Part shown: piece by piece, positions 35,756-46,857 of the stretch
Layout of the letters: every line of letters begins with the position of its first letter
How positions within the stretch are numbered: the stretch's first letter is position 1
From: Xenopus tropicalis
Lineage: Eukaryota; Chordata; Amphibia; Anura; Pipidae
Assembly (NCBI RefSeq): GCF_000004195.4
Contig: NC_030686.2
Coordinates: 46,266,961 to 46,330,960 of the forward strand
Direction: 5' to 3'
DNA length: 64,000 nt
Made by a program: the position numbers and the translations under genes
Notes under the pieces: generated by a model
Databases searched by the model: none
What the model saw: the letters and a program-made list of their open reading frames with translations, nothing else
Told to the model about the DNA's origin: nothing

Positions 35756-37833
35756 ACATTCACTCCCTTCTCCTCGCTCCCTTCTGCTTCATTCACTCCC
35801 ATCTCCTCGCTCCCTTCTACTTCATTCACTCCCATCTCCTCGCTCCCTTCTGCTTCATTCACTCCCATCTCCTCGCTCCCTTCTGCTTCATTCACTCCCA
35901 TCTCCTCGCTCCCTTCTGCTTCATTCACTCCCATCTCCTCGCTCCCTTCTGCTTCATTCACTCCCATCTCCTCCCTCCCTTCTGCTTCATTCACTCCCAT
36001 CTCCTCCCTCCCTTCTGCTTCATTCACTCCCATCTCCTCGCTCCCTTCTGCTTCATTCACTCCCATCTCCTCGCTCCCTTCTGCTTCATTCACTCCCATC
36101 TCCTCGCTCCCTTCTGCTTCATTCACTCCCATCTCCTCGCTCCCTTCTGCTTCATTCACTCCCATCTCCTCGCTCCCTTCTACTTCATTCACTCCCATCT
36201 CCTCGCTCCCTTCTGCTTCATTCACTCCCATCTCCTCCTCGCTCCCTTCTGCTTCATTCACTCCCATCTCCTCGCTCCCTTCTGCTTCATTCACTCCCAT
36301 CTCCTCCCTCCCTTCTGCTTCATTCACTCCCATCTCCTCCCTCCCTTCTGCTTCATTCACTCCCATCTCCTCGCTCCCTTCTGCTTCATTCACTCCCATC
36401 TCCTCGCTCCCTTCTGCTTCATTCACTCCCATCTCCTCGCTCCCTTCTGCTTCATTCACTCCCATCTCCTCCCTCCCTTCTGCTTCATTCACTCCCATCT
36501 CCTCCCTCCCTTCTGCTTCATTCACTCCCATCTCCTCCCTCCCTTCTGCTTCATTCACTCCCATCTCCTCCCTCCCTTCTGCTTCATTCACTCCCATCTC
36601 CTCCCTCCCTTCTGCTTCATTCACTCCCATCTCCTCCCTCCCTTCTGCTTCATTCACTTCCCATCTCCTCCTCCCTTCTGCTTCATTCACTCCCATCTCC
36701 TCCCTTCTGCCTCCCTTCGCTTCATTCACTCCCATCTCCTCTCTCCCTTCTGCTTCATTCACTCCCATTCCCTCCTTCTGCTTCATTCACTCCCATCTCC
36801 TCTCTCCCTTCTGCTTCATTCACTCCCATCTCCTCTCTCCCTTCTGCTTCATTCACTCCCATCTCCTCCCTTCTGCTTCATTCACTCCCATCTCCTCCCT
36901 CCCTTCTGCTTCATTCACTCCCATCTCCTCTCTCCCTTCTGCTTCATTCACTCCCATCTCCTCTCTCCCTTCTGCTTCATTCACTCCCATCTCCTCCCTC
37001 CCTTCTGCTTCATTCACTCCCATCTCCTCTCTCCCTTCTGCTTCATTCACTCCCATCTCCTCGCTCCCTTCTGCTTCATTCACTCCCATCTCCTCGCTCC
37101 CTTCTGCTTCATTCACTCCCATCTCCTCCCTTCTGCTTCATTCACTCCCATCTCCTCCCTCCCTTCTGCTTCATTCACTCCCATCTCCTCTCTCCCTTCT
37201 GCTTCATTCACTCCCATCTCCTCGCTCCCTTCTGCTTCATTCACTCCCATCTCCTCGCTCCCTTCTGCTTCATTCACTCCCTTCTCCTCGCTCCCTTCTG
37301 CTTCATTCACTCCCATCTCCTCCCTCCCTTCTGCTTCATTCACTCCCATCTCCTCCCTCCCTTCTGCTTCATTCACTCCCATCTCCTCTCTCCCTTCTGC
37401 TTCATTCACTCCCATCTCCTCGCTCCCTTCTGCTTCATTCACTCCCATCTCCTCGCTCCCTTCTGCTTCATTCACTCCCATCTCCTCGCTCCCTTCTGCT
37501 TCATTCACTCCCATCTCCTCCCTTCTGCTTCATTCACTCCCATCTCCTCGCTCCCTTCTGCTTCATTCACTCCCATCTCCTCGCTCCCTTCTGCTTCATT
37601 CACTCCCATCTCCTCTCTCCCTTCTGCTTCATTCACTCCCATCTCCTCGCTCCCTTCTGCTTCATTCACTCCCATCTCCTCGCTCCCTTCTGCTTCATTC
37701 ACTCCCTTCTCCTCGCTCCCTTCTGCTTCATTCACTCCCATCTCCTCGCTCCCTTCTGCTTCATTCACTCCCTTCTCCTCGCTCCCTTCTGCTTCATTCA
37801 CTCCCATCTCCTCGCTCCCTTCTGCTTCATTCA
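35756..37833 (+). repeat. 33-bp pyrimidine-rich minisatellite, about 63 copies
   Basis: The unit reads TTCTGCTTCATTCACTCCCA followed by TCTCCTCGCTCCC, with G/C/T variation in the CTCGCT, CTCCCT or CTCTCT step. Because 33 is a multiple of three, an 802-codon frame passes through (35526-37934), with frames open on the other strand too. No start context, domain or splice site supports a gene. Confidence 0.95.
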
Positions 37834-38365
37834 CAGCCAGCTGGCACAACTCTCAGCGACTCCGGCCAACCCCCTATCCGTGTTCCTACAATTTCACACC
37901 GAATTACACGAGCAGAAATGTTTTTTTTTCATGAATGATTTTAAAAAAAAGTTTTTGTATCCTGCGCTGTGAGTTTCCAATAGCAACAGCCTTGTCTCAC
38001 CCCGAGCTGCTTCTGGTGCCGGAGATAAGATCCCGGGGGTCTCGCTGGGCTGCGAGGCAAAACACTGCGGAAATGGCAGCCGAGCCCATAGGGACAGGGG
38101 GACGTGTTCCGGCCTAAAAAAGGAAATTATAGCACAGAAGGTACAAAACTCCCAGCATTCATTAGTACCTCAATAACCATAAGCAAACAATGCTGTAAAG
38201 GGCAACTCTGTTTGTCCCTTCGCTGACTCTCTAGGCGTAAGGCCGCACATACGGCAGCAGTGCCACGGAGACTGCACAGGGGTTCATTACAGTCTATTGC
38301 GCTTCTCTCTCAGAGGGAATGATCCGGAACCCAGCACTGGATTTAGTGCATCCCTAACTGGCAGT
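37834..38365. other. Gene-free DNA upstream of the LINE
   Basis: Unique sequence. GGATTTAGTGCATCCCTAAC at about 38339 resembles GGATTCAGTGCATCCCTAGT at about 44900, both probably pieces of one interspersed repeat. No gene seen. Confidence 0.35.
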
Positions 38366-38381
38366 AAATTAATTACAGCCC
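38366..38381. repeat. Left target-site duplication of the LINE
   Basis: AAATTAATTACAGCCC, repeated exactly at 44640-44655 just after the LINE poly(A) tail. The A residues may partly belong to the tail in the right copy, so the certain part is at least 13 bp. Confidence 0.9.
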
Positions 38382-39069
38382 GGGGGGGGCGTGGCCGACC
38401 GGGCTTCTGAGCAGCAGCTTCCTTCAGGCGCTCCCGGGGATCCCAATCAAATCCCCCTCCATCCTTGCCCCATAACAAACTTTCCCCCTCTAAAAGTGGC
38501 CGCACCAGCCCGGGGAGCAACCCGCAACCGTCCTCTGCCGAAATTGGGCTAATCTGAGCCGCAGCCAGATACGAGCGCAGCGGGGCCTAGCTGCGCGCGA
38601 AGCCGCGGACTCGCGTGAGTGAGGACCCGGGAGAGATCGCAACGGAGGCGCGAACAGTCCCAAGCGGCCCTACACTACCACAGGCAGTCTACCAAGGTGC
38701 CCTGTCTAGGATATTCTTGGGGGTGAGTGTGATCTGGACCCCGGGGGCGCCCTCTTCCTGGGAAATAGAGCAGAAAGCACCCACAAACCTGGTGTTAGTG
38801 TCCCTTGCTCAAACGAAAATCAAAGCCATGTAAGACTGCTGCTGCACACTGAGCAAACAAACTGAACCTGATTTAACCCCATGTTAAACTGCTTAATCTA
38901 TACTTTCTAACACTAAAATGTAATCCCCTATTGTGGTAAGGGTATGCTGTACAGATGACCTAAATCCTTCAGACCAGTGCACCGTGACCTGAGTTGGCCT
39001 CCCAGTCCAAAACTATCCTACTCACCTTGCAGAAAGTAACACAAATACCTCTACCCTGGACATCTAAAA
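38382..39069 (+). promoter_or_regulatory. LINE 5' leader, likely internal promoter region
   Basis: 688 nt between the left duplication and the ORF1 start, GC-rich in the first 350 nt (for example GCTGCGCGCGAAGCCGCGGA near 38590). L1-type LINEs usually carry an internal RNA polymerase II promoter here. That is family knowledge; no specific promoter element was identified. Confidence 0.5.
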
Positions 39070-40002
39070 ATGGGGAAAAATACACACAAGCTCAGATCAG
39101 AGGCAGCTTCAAGACTGGAGCAGTATGCCCACAGTAACAGACAAGAGGCAGTTTCACCCTCTCCTCCTAGTCCAAGTGTATCACCCCCACTCCCTGTGGC
39201 TCCTGAGAAGGCACAGACTGACCCTCCCTCAGCACCAACCTCTGCAGATCTCATGTCAGCTATCCTGCAATGCCAAACCAGTTTAACCTCAACTTTTACC
39301 TCTAAAATTGAGGAGCTGAAAATTGATCTTTCCCTAATTAAGCAGGATATGCAAAATATACGGGAGAGAACGGGCGCGCTGGAGGAAAGAGTGGGGGGGG
39401 TGGAAGACCGCACTGCTAACCTGCCCCAACAATTAAACGAGGTCAAATTGCAGCTCCAAACAGTGATGGACCGCATTGACGACCTGGAAAATCGACAGCG
39501 CCGCTCAAATATCAGAGTCTTGGGTCTCCCGGAGAGAGCAGAAGGTGCCCAACCTGAACCATTTGCGGAAAAATGGCTTACAGAGCTACTTGGTCAAGAT
39601 GTATTCTCCTCACAATTTGTGGTGGAACGGGCACATCGAGTGCCCCTAAGACCTCTCCCGCCCGGCGCTCCGCCAAGGGCATTCTTGATCAAACTTCTCA
39701 ACTACAGAGACAGAGACGCAGCCCTGAGAGAAGCCAGAAGAAAGGGTGACCTACAATACGCAGGCACCAGAATATCCCTCTACCCGGATTACTCGTCCAC
39801 GGTGCAGAAAAAACGTAGCTCCTACATGGGAGTCAAGCGCAAACTCAGAGATCTCGGCTTGGAATACGCAATGCTGTACCCAGCCAAACTTAAAGTAATG
39901 GAAGGAGGCAGAGCTCACTTCTTTGAACGACCAGAACAGGCACTGGAATGGCTTGAACAAAGGCCTCACAATCCTCAGAGTCCACAGAGAGAACAGCGTT
40001 AA
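39070..40002 (+). CDS. LINE ORF1 protein, RNA-binding chaperone-like
   Basis: 310 residues. In L1 elements this protein coats the element RNA as a trimer and helps target-primed reverse transcription. Visible layout: a Pro/Ser-rich N-terminal stretch (28-58), a heptad-rich coiled coil (about 60-140, with IEELKIDLSLIKQDMQNIR), then an RRM-like domain starting at RRSNIRVLGLPE (144-155) with the ERAHR segment at 186-190, and a basic C-terminal domain (about 233-295, ISLYPDYSSTVQKKR). The length is close to mammalian L1 ORF1. The ATG at 39070 is used because it opens the only frame with this layout. The frame is uninterrupted. ORF2 starts 727 nt downstream. Confidence 0.92.
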   Translation: MGKNTHKLRSEAASRLEQYAHSNRQEAVSPSPPSPSVSPPLPVAPEKAQTDPPSAPTSADLMSAILQCQTSLTSTFTSKIEELKIDLSLIKQDMQNIRERTGALEERVGGVEDRTANLPQQLNEVKLQLQTVMDRIDDLENRQRRSNIRVLGLPERAEGAQPEPFAEKWLTELLGQDVFSSQFVVERAHRVPLRPLPPGAPPRAFLIKLLNYRDRDAALREARRKGDLQYAGTRISLYPDYSSTVQKKRSSYMGVKRKLRDLGLEYAMLYPAKLKVMEGGRAHFFERPEQALEWLEQRPHNPQSPQREQR

Positions 40003-40729
40003 CGGATACATATTCAAAGGCGACTTGTTCTGAAGTCTACAAGGTGGTGATCCTTCTTGGCCCTTATCCTATAGCTACTGGGGGTTTTCCCTCATTTTCC
40101 AACATTTTCCACTGAGATACCGTGCAACTCACTGCAGAGGGATTTCACAACTAATGGCTGGATACACTAACTCTCACTTCCCACTTTTGGAATTAACTAC
40201 ACACTGGAGTTGAACTCTGGACTGCTGGATTTTGAGTGTGCCTGGCACCAGATAAAGCCATAAAGCTCGGGCCAAGAGCTTTTATCTACTCTTCACTTTT
40301 TGCACTACTACCTGGCCAAGTACCAGTATCATTCTCCTTTTTTTTTTCTTTTGTAGCTCCTCCAATAAGTTGGATAGAGCTGCTGATGGTGCAACAGAAT
40401 TAGTACAGCACCCTTACTCGATTGTTTTACATTTTGGGCTTAACGGCCTGTGTTTGGTTTATCTGTTCCCCAATGGGATTATATCGTTTAGGGAAAATGT
40501 GTCTCCAGGTTGGGTGGAGGATACCGGGTGGGGGGTATGATGTTGGGGTGTATATACTATGTTCTCTGTTTTCTATCTCTTTCTCCCTTCTTTCATTTCC
40601 CTTGGTGAGGCAAAGACAAACAATTGGTAATCCATGTTTACTGAAAGCACCTACTATACATAGGTACGAGGGACTCCAGCGGGCTCTCCCTCTCATCCTC
40701 TCTGGTACTATAATACCCAGGCTCCCCAA
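40003..40729 (+). other. LINE inter-ORF spacer
   Basis: 727 nt between ORF1 and ORF2, longer than in mammalian L1. A T-rich tract lies near 40338-40351. How ORF2 is translated from the bicistronic RNA is not visible from the sequence. Confidence 0.7.
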
Positions 40730-43700
40730 ATGGCTCAGAACGGTTTAAAAGTGTTATCCTGGAACGTGCGAGGGATTAATGAAAAGGTTAAACGCTCCAT
40801 GGTACTAGACACTGCTCGAAAGTCCGGGGCAGACATTATACTTATGCAGGAAACCCACTTAGTAGGACAGAGGGTCCGGGCCCTCCGGCGCAAATGGGCC
40901 TCTGCAGTTTACCATGCCGACTTTTCCCCCTACTCCAGAGGAGTGGCCATCTTAGTTAGAAAATCATTAAACTTTCACTTTGAGGCACTGGTCTCTGACA
41001 GAGGGGGCAGGTACATAATTTTAAAAGGTCAAATTGCAGGCACTTCCTATATAATTGTAAATGTCTATCTTCCCCCACCGGCAGATATTCAGATTTTGAA
41101 TGAGATATTACTGAAGGTGGCGGCACTAGGAAACTTTCCCACACTCTGGATGGGAGATTTTAACCTAGTCATGGACCCAGGTATGGATAGGTTACACCCC
41201 TCTACCCATGACACTAGAACATTTGCTAACTGGGCAGAGGCCACAGGGTTGGTTGACATATGGAGGTGGAAACACCCCCAGCGTAGACAATATTCATGTT
41301 ATACTGTGGCTTCTTCTGCAATGTCTCGAATTGATATATGTTTGGGATTGAGAGATCTTTTACCACATGTGACAGAAATTGAGTTCTTGACTAGGATGTG
41401 TTCTGATCATGCCCCTCTACTAATATCTTTAAGAAGGTCCAATAGCAACCCTCTAGGCCATTGGAGACTCCCTGCAAAATGGATAGTGAATCCCAAAGTA
41501 GAGGAACGGGTTTTCCCCCAACTAACGCAATACTGGGATGTAAACCAGGGTACAGCCAAGGCCCACGTAGTCTGGGATGCCGGAAAAGCTTTCATTAGGG
41601 GAATGTATATCTCCTTAATTAAAGCAGCCCGACAGGAGTATGGCCTGACTCTTTCCCTTGCACAGGATGCACTGGCTAAGGCAGAGGCAGATTTATCTCT
41701 AGTACAATCAGACGAGACCGAGCTAGGTATGCAAACAGCACAGAGAGATATAGACTTGCTCCTTACAGAGAAGTACTCGCAACGTGAATTACACAGGACT
41801 GCAGCCTGGTATGACAAAGGTGACAAAAATGGAAAGCTACTGGCATTACTGGCTAAGGGAGATGTGCCTAGAACTGTAATACGTAGTGTGAGAGATGGGG
41901 CAAATGAGATTACTGATCCAGAACAGATGACAGAGCATTTTCGGCAGTACTTTAAACTGACTTACCAAGTGCCCCTAGATAACTCAGTGCAGGGACTTAC
42001 TGAATATCTAAATGACATAGAATTCCCAGAGGTGCCACTTGACCTGGTAAGACAGCTTGACAAAGACATCACTGTTGACGAAGTGAAGGAAGCAATTAAA
42101 GCATTCCCCTCAGGCAAAACACCTGGCCCAGACGGGATACCCGTAGAATGGTACAAGAAATATGCCGACTTCCTATCCCCCAAAATGGTAGAGTTATTTA
42201 ATGGCAATAATCAACCTAATACTTTGCCGGACTCCTGCTACGATGCCTATGTCACCCTTATTCTTAAACCGGATAAGCCACCTGATAGATGTGAGTCATA
42301 CCGACCTATATCCCTATTAAACTCTGATATCAAGATATTTGCCAAAATATTAGCAAATAGACTCAAACTAGTAATACCAGAGCTGATCCATCCAGATCAG
42401 ACAGGCTTTATGCCCTCCAAAGCCACAGATATTAATTTAAGGCGCTTATTCACCAATCTATCCATTTTGCATGAGAACCCTGGGAACAGAATTGTGGTGG
42501 CACTGGACACAGCCAAAGCCTTTGACACTATCCAGTGGCACTACCTCTGGGAAGTGCTGACCCGATATGGCTTCGGTCCTAGATACAGAAACTGGATTCA
42601 GAAGTTGTATGCAAGCCCACGTGCCAAGATTCTAGTCAACGGCAGGCTTACTGAGGCCATATCTCTTGAGAGAGGCACGCGCCAGGGGTGCCCTCTTTCC
42701 CCAATGCTGTTTGCCCTAGCCATTGAACCTCTGGCGATACGTATAAGGGCACATGAGGCAATTGAGGGCTTACGCATAGGAAACATCACAGAAAAAATAT
42801 CACTCTATGCAGATGATATGTTGTTATATTTGGCAAACTCGCATCAAGCCCTGATGAACCTCCTGGCAGTGCTCTCTGAATTTGGTCGATATTCTGGACT
42901 TAGAATTAACCACTCTAAGTCAATTATATTCCCTATAGACCCCCTACCCCCAGGTACCCCGGAATACATATCACAATTACAAGTCGTGTCCTCATTCAAA
43001 TACCTTGGTATTACTGTACATAAAGACTTAAACAAGTATGAACAACTAAACCTAAACCCAGTGGTGCAGGCGTTAACCAACAAAGTAGCTATATGGCAAG
43101 ACCTGCCTCTCTCCCTCCCTGGCAGAGTCAATATTCTTAAAATGATTTTTCTCCCCAAATTCTTATATCCGCTGCATAATGCCCCAATAACTCCTCGAGC
43201 AAAATGGTTTAGTGGAGTGGACAGAATAATTAGGGAATTTTTATGGGCAGGAGACCATCCACGGCTAAATATTAAAATACTACAAGCACCTTCCTCCGGA
43301 GGAGGCCTAGCTCTACCAAATTTCAATTTCTACTTTTTAGCAGCCCAGCTAGTTTATGCCCACTGGTGGATGGTCCCCAACATCAATAATCCAGCAGTGG
43401 TCCTAGAGGCTGCCACACTAGGTTCATATGAAGCTCTATCAAAGCTTCCCTACCGTGGCACCTCTCCCCTTTATGCCACTACACCCCCTATGGCCACAGT
43501 GGTACGGGCCTTTCAAAAAACACAAAAGCTGGCCCATGGCTCTCTTGAGACTTGGTCGCCACAGACCCCTCTCTGGGGCAATAAACAGCTCCCACACTTG
43601 CATGCTCTCCCGGATATTGCAAGATGGGCACAGCTAGGCATCAAAACTTTAGAGGACATTGTCGCTGGGGGTGAATGTAAAACATATGATACACTGAGAC

Positions 43701-44458
43701 AAGAGGTGCACCCCCCCCCGGGCATGTTCTTTAGATTCCTCCAGCTACGCCATGCCTTTAACACCCAATTCCCTGTTAGGCCCTTAAGGGTAGCCCAAAC
43801 AACCATGGAGGTCTATCTCCGCAGAGAGGACCTGGTAAAACCTCTGTCTTGGTTTTATACCATATTGTCTGCCGCAGGTCACTCCCCTCTACAGAAAGCC
43901 AAAACCAAATGGCAAAGGGATATCCCCGCACTTGATGACGAGATGTGGTCGGATGCCCTTAAACAAGTGACGGAAATATCAATTTGTATGAGGGACAGGT
44001 ATGTTCAGATAAAATTTTTAAATAGAGCGTACCTAACCCCTCACCGTCTGGCCAAAATCTTTGAAAATGTATCTGACCAATGTCCCAAATGCAGGAGCGA
44101 GGTAGGCACTTTGTTCCATGTTTTCTGGTCCTGCCCAGAGATACAGAGATTCTGGGGTGAAGTTTTACAGTTCCTTAATGAGAAGCTTGCCTTCCCAAAC
44201 ATACGCTCTCCAGAGGTTTGTCTCCTAGGTTTAACCGGTGACCTGCAACTCCGCTCATACTCTAGACTGTGCTATCTGCAGCTGCTCTACTATGCTAAAA
44301 AATCCATCCTAATGCATTGGAAGTCCTTAGACCCTCCGCCCTTCCAATTTTGGCGAAAATTGGTGGATGACTCGGTTCCCAGCCAGAAACTGACTTATCT
44401 AGCAAGGGGATGCCCCGAAAAATTTAACGCCATATGGGATACGTGGCTAGACCTATAA
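40730..44458 (+). CDS. LINE ORF2: endonuclease and reverse transcriptase
   Basis: 1242 residues, intact. It nicks target DNA and copies the element RNA onto it. The N-terminal APE-type endonuclease (about 6-232) has N12 in LSWNVRG, E41 in MQETH, NVYLP (111-115), D143/N145 in GDFN and D226/H227 in SDH, all expected active-site positions. The reverse transcriptase (about 440-760) has PGPDG (465-469), the motif A aspartate D593 in LDTAKAFD, RQGCPLSP (651-658) and the YADD box (693-696). A C-terminal zinc-type motif, C-x2-C-x8-H-x4-C, lies at 1118-1135, as in L1 proteins. No RNase H domain is seen. It follows ORF1 on the same RNA. No key residue is missing, so it is predicted to be functional. 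Confidence 0.95.
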   Translation: MAQNGLKVLSWNVRGINEKVKRSMVLDTARKSGADIILMQETHLVGQRVRALRRKWASAVYHADFSPYSRGVAILVRKSLNFHFEALVSDRGGRYIILKGQIAGTSYIIVNVYLPPPADIQILNEILLKVAALGNFPTLWMGDFNLVMDPGMDRLHPSTHDTRTFANWAEATGLVDIWRWKHPQRRQYSCYTVASSAMSRIDICLGLRDLLPHVTEIEFLTRMCSDHAPLLISLRRSNSNPLGHWRLPAKWIVNPKVEERVFPQLTQYWDVNQGTAKAHVVWDAGKAFIRGMYISLIKAARQEYGLTLSLAQDALAKAEADLSLVQSDETELGMQTAQRDIDLLLTEKYSQRELHRTAAWYDKGDKNGKLLALLAKGDVPRTVIRSVRDGANEITDPEQMTEHFRQYFKLTYQVPLDNSVQGLTEYLNDIEFPEVPLDLVRQLDKDITVDEVKEAIKAFPSGKTPGPDGIPVEWYKKYADFLSPKMVELFNGNNQPNTLPDSCYDAYVTLILKPDKPPDRCESYRPISLLNSDIKIFAKILANRLKLVIPELIHPDQTGFMPSKATDINLRRLFTNLSILHENPGNRIVVALDTAKAFDTIQWHYLWEVLTRYGFGPRYRNWIQKLYASPRAKILVNGRLTEAISLERGTRQGCPLSPMLFALAIEPLAIRIRAHEAIEGLRIGNITEKISLYADDMLLYLANSHQALMNLLAVLSEFGRYSGLRINHSKSIIFPIDPLPPGTPEYISQLQVVSSFKYLGITVHKDLNKYEQLNLNPVVQALTNKVAIWQDLPLSLPGRVNILKMIFLPKFLYPLHNAPITPRAKWFSGVDRIIREFLWAGDHPRLNIKILQAPSSGGGLALPNFNFYFLAAQLVYAHWWMVPNINNPAVVLEAATLGSYEALSKLPYRGTSPLYATTPPMATVVRAFQKTQKLAHGSLETWSPQTPLWGNKQLPHLHALPDIARWAQLGIKTLEDIVAGGECKTYDTLRQEVHPPPGMFFRFLQLRHAFNTQFPVRPLRVAQTTMEVYLRREDLVKPLSWFYTILSAAGHSPLQKAKTKWQRDIPALDDEMWSDALKQVTEISICMRDRYVQIKFLNRAYLTPHRLAKIFENVSDQCPKCRSEVGTLFHVFWSCPEIQRFWGEVLQFLNEKLAFPNIRSPEVCLLGLTGDLQLRSYSRLCYLQLLYYAKKSILMHWKSLDPPPFQFWRKLVDDSVPSQKLTYLARGCPEKFNAIWDTWLDL

Positions 44459-44639
44459 AGTAGGTGAATAGGAACAAATTTTAAATTTGTAGAGCCAGAA
44501 CTGCTACCTTAGCCTCACCCCTCTCCCCCCCCCTTTTTCTTTTCTATCTCCCCCTTCCCTTTTTTTTCATCTTTAATATGTTTTCTATTGTTTAACTGTT
44601 TGTAATAAAAAACATGCAAAATAAAATCTTTAAAAAAAA
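44459..44639 (+). terminator. LINE 3' region with polyadenylation signals
   Basis: 181 nt after ORF2 with a pyrimidine-rich tract (44515-44570), AATAAA at 44604-44609 and again at 44620-44625, then the A tail. No G-rich 3' tract of the mammalian type is seen. Confidence 0.8.
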
Positions 44640-44655
44640 AAATTAATTACAGCCC
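44640..44655. repeat. Right target-site duplication of the LINE
   Basis: AAATTAATTACAGCCC, identical to 38366-38381. Downstream sequence (AATAACTATTATC) would have continued from the left flank before insertion. Confidence 0.9.
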
Positions 44656-44933
44656 AATAACTATTATCATTGTAAATGGCCACTAGGGCTATAGAGCTGG
44701 GCCCCAGATCCCTGTTTTATACTGTAACTATGGGTGTGTGGGGTAACCATCCTGAGCAATAACACCCAAGGGGGCATGTGTATGGGGTAAATATCTGGCT
44801 GTGGCACTACGGAATGTGCCGGCACACAGAGAGTCAATGGGCCACTTAGTCTCAAGATGCACGGATTGGCCGAATCCTGCTGAATAAAGGCAGAATCCTG
44901 GATTCAGTGCATCCCTAGTCTCAACAAGTGTTC

Positions 44934-45324
44934 CAGGCCCAGACTGGCAATCTGTGGGTTCAGGCAAATGCCAGAGGGGCTGCTGTAAGGTGCCATAGTC
45001 ACTATTTATTGGGCTGGGGGGGCTGTTTGTGCCTCTGGGTACTGGGAATGCCAGGATCCAGGCCCAGACTGGCAATCTGTTGATTCAGGCAAATGCCAGA
45101 GGGGCTGCTGTAAGATGCCATAGACACTATTTATTGGGCTGGGGGGGCTGTTTGTGCCTGTGGGTACTGGGAATGCCAGGACCCAGGCCCAGACTGGCAA
45201 TCTGTGGGTTCAGGCAAATGCCAGAGGGGCTGCTGTAAGGTGCCATAGACACTATTTATTGGGCTGGGGGGGGGGGTGCTGTTTGGGCCTCTGGGTACTG
45301 TTATTGAATCTCAGTCCAGACCTG
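44934..45324 (-). mobile_element. hAT-like element carrying a ~124-bp tandem repeat, copy 3
   Basis: Reverse-orientation copy: it starts CAGGCCCAGACTGGCAATCT and ends AATCTCAGTCCAGACCTG, the complement of the left end at 742 and 25735. Flanks AAGTGTTC (44926-44933) and AGTGGTTC (45325-45332) look like a diverged 8-bp duplication. The interior holds about three 124-bp units. No coding capacity. Confidence 0.65.
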
Positions 45325-45332
45325 AGTGGTTC

Positions 45333-46857
45333 CCAAATTGTTGTGCTGGCCCTCCCCAGGGGGCCCCACAGCCGTGACAGGCAGACTCAGCCTAGTCTGG
45401 TAAGGGAAAGCTTTGGAGAGAATGTTTGTTTGCCCTTGTAGATACACCAGAAAGTCTCACTGTGCCAACGCACCATACCCTGACAATTATGGGGCCCCGG
45501 TGGATGAAATATTCCAGTACGTCCGGCTCAAACTAAGGACACAGATATCAGATGCGCTTATTATATCCCTACGATCTTATCATGGTTCCGGCTCACCCAC
45601 TTCCAAAGCCAACCTGGAACATTGGTCATAAAGTGAGGACAAAATGCAGTTTCTTACCAGGGGGTTGTCATGTGACTCCCATAAAAGCTTTTTACTTTAT
45701 ATTTCATTTAAAAAAAAGTATTTTCCGGCTCAGTTTCTGACAATACAGTTTTATTGTAAACAAGACCACTAATTGCTCCTGACCAATAAGAATCCACCAA
45801 CGCAGTCAGGCGAGTTTCATTTGGGCACAGAGCTTGCGCTTGATGAATGTGCAAGAAAGTATCGGCAGAAAGTAGCGCTTTATCAGGCGCCCGGTGTCGT
45901 GCCAATCCTGTTCCGTTTGTACAGAAATCATGTAGAATAAAGTGGCGTTTGTGCCAAGTGGATGCTGAGTGGGTGTGAGTGTCAGTACAGCAACATGTCT
46001 GTGCCAGGGGAATGTATAATATTGTGTTACCCCGGCACCGCGGCGGTGAGATTAAATCCGCCCGTTAGTGCTGACGAAGATCAGGGGTATCTATGTAATG
46101 CCGGGCACAGCTCATATCCCAGATGTGCAGAAGCCCCCGCCGGTGCCAAGAAACCCTGGCTGTGTTTGGAACGTTTCCCCCTTCGCCGTCGTGTTGACTT
46201 TCCCTTTAATCAGCCTCCCCTTTAGGAAATATCAGGTTGCCCTTTATCCCCAGCATGGCGCCCGCTGTTTGGGCATAAAATCTAATGCTTTTTCAATGCA
46301 GAGAAGCTGCGCAAACAGGATTATGTGATGGGGTTTTGGGTTTGGACCATCAGAGAGAAGCAAAACAGAAGATGTCATTTCAGTTAAATACTGCGGTGTC
46401 TGCGCTGGGCCAAGCACGGGGCCGGCACAAACACGTTCCAGTTGGGTTCTACTCATGGCAGCTTGTCTGTCTGTCTTTATCCTGACCCAAGTGCTGACCC
46501 GTATTGACCCCCGGGGCTGGATTCATACACAGCGTAGGAGTGATATGGGGGGATTAGGGCCGGGACTGAGTCTTCCAGTCTGAGAACTGTCAAGGACCCT
46601 CTCCATTCCCCATCGGCACGGGAGAGTGGCCGCGCCACGGACAAGGGCAGGTTAAGGATATGGCAGGGAAATGGATATCTTGGCATCTCATTTCTTAAAG
46701 GAAGGTGGGGGGGGGGGGTAATGGAAATTGAATCAGAGGAACTGGATCAGTAATAATTCAGTAACAAGAATTGAATCAGTAACAGCTGTAGAAACTGTAT
46801 GAATGGCACCGGCAGTTGTGTATTTGCCTGCAGCGTGTGTGGCTCAGTGGCCAAGAG
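45333..46857. other. Gene-free DNA
   Basis: A 72-codon frame at 45413-45631 contains a complex, non-repetitive peptide, but I see no domain or clear splice sites for it. The stretch 45750-45960 is unique and could be a conserved non-coding element. No gene is supported. Confidence 0.35.

Larger units (their letters stand above)
38382..44639 (+). mobile_element. Full-length L1/Tx1-type LINE, both frames intact
   Basis: A 6.26-kb non-LTR retrotransposon with G-rich 5' start (GGGGGGGCGTGGCC), 688-bp 5' leader, ORF1, a 727-nt spacer, ORF2, a short 3' leader region with AATAAA, and an A-rich tail. It is flanked by the 16-bp duplication at 38366-38381 and 44640-44655. The first-strand nick inferred from the duplication is at TTT/A on the bottom strand, as expected for an L1-type endonuclease. 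Both proteins read through without frameshift or stop, so this copy is young and could be active. Domain order (coiled coil-RRM ORF1; endonuclease-RT-zinc motif ORF2) places it in the L1 superfamily. The subfamily is not named here. Confidence 0.95.

Noticed and set aside
35526..37934. 802-codon Leu/Ser/Pro-rich frame
   Set aside because: Derived from a 33-bp repeat; the unique N-terminal part has no domain and the opposite strand is open too.
45413..45631. 72-codon complex frame, possible exon
   Set aside because: The peptide looks non-repetitive, but I recognise no family and there is no convincing acceptor-donor pair; kept only as a note.
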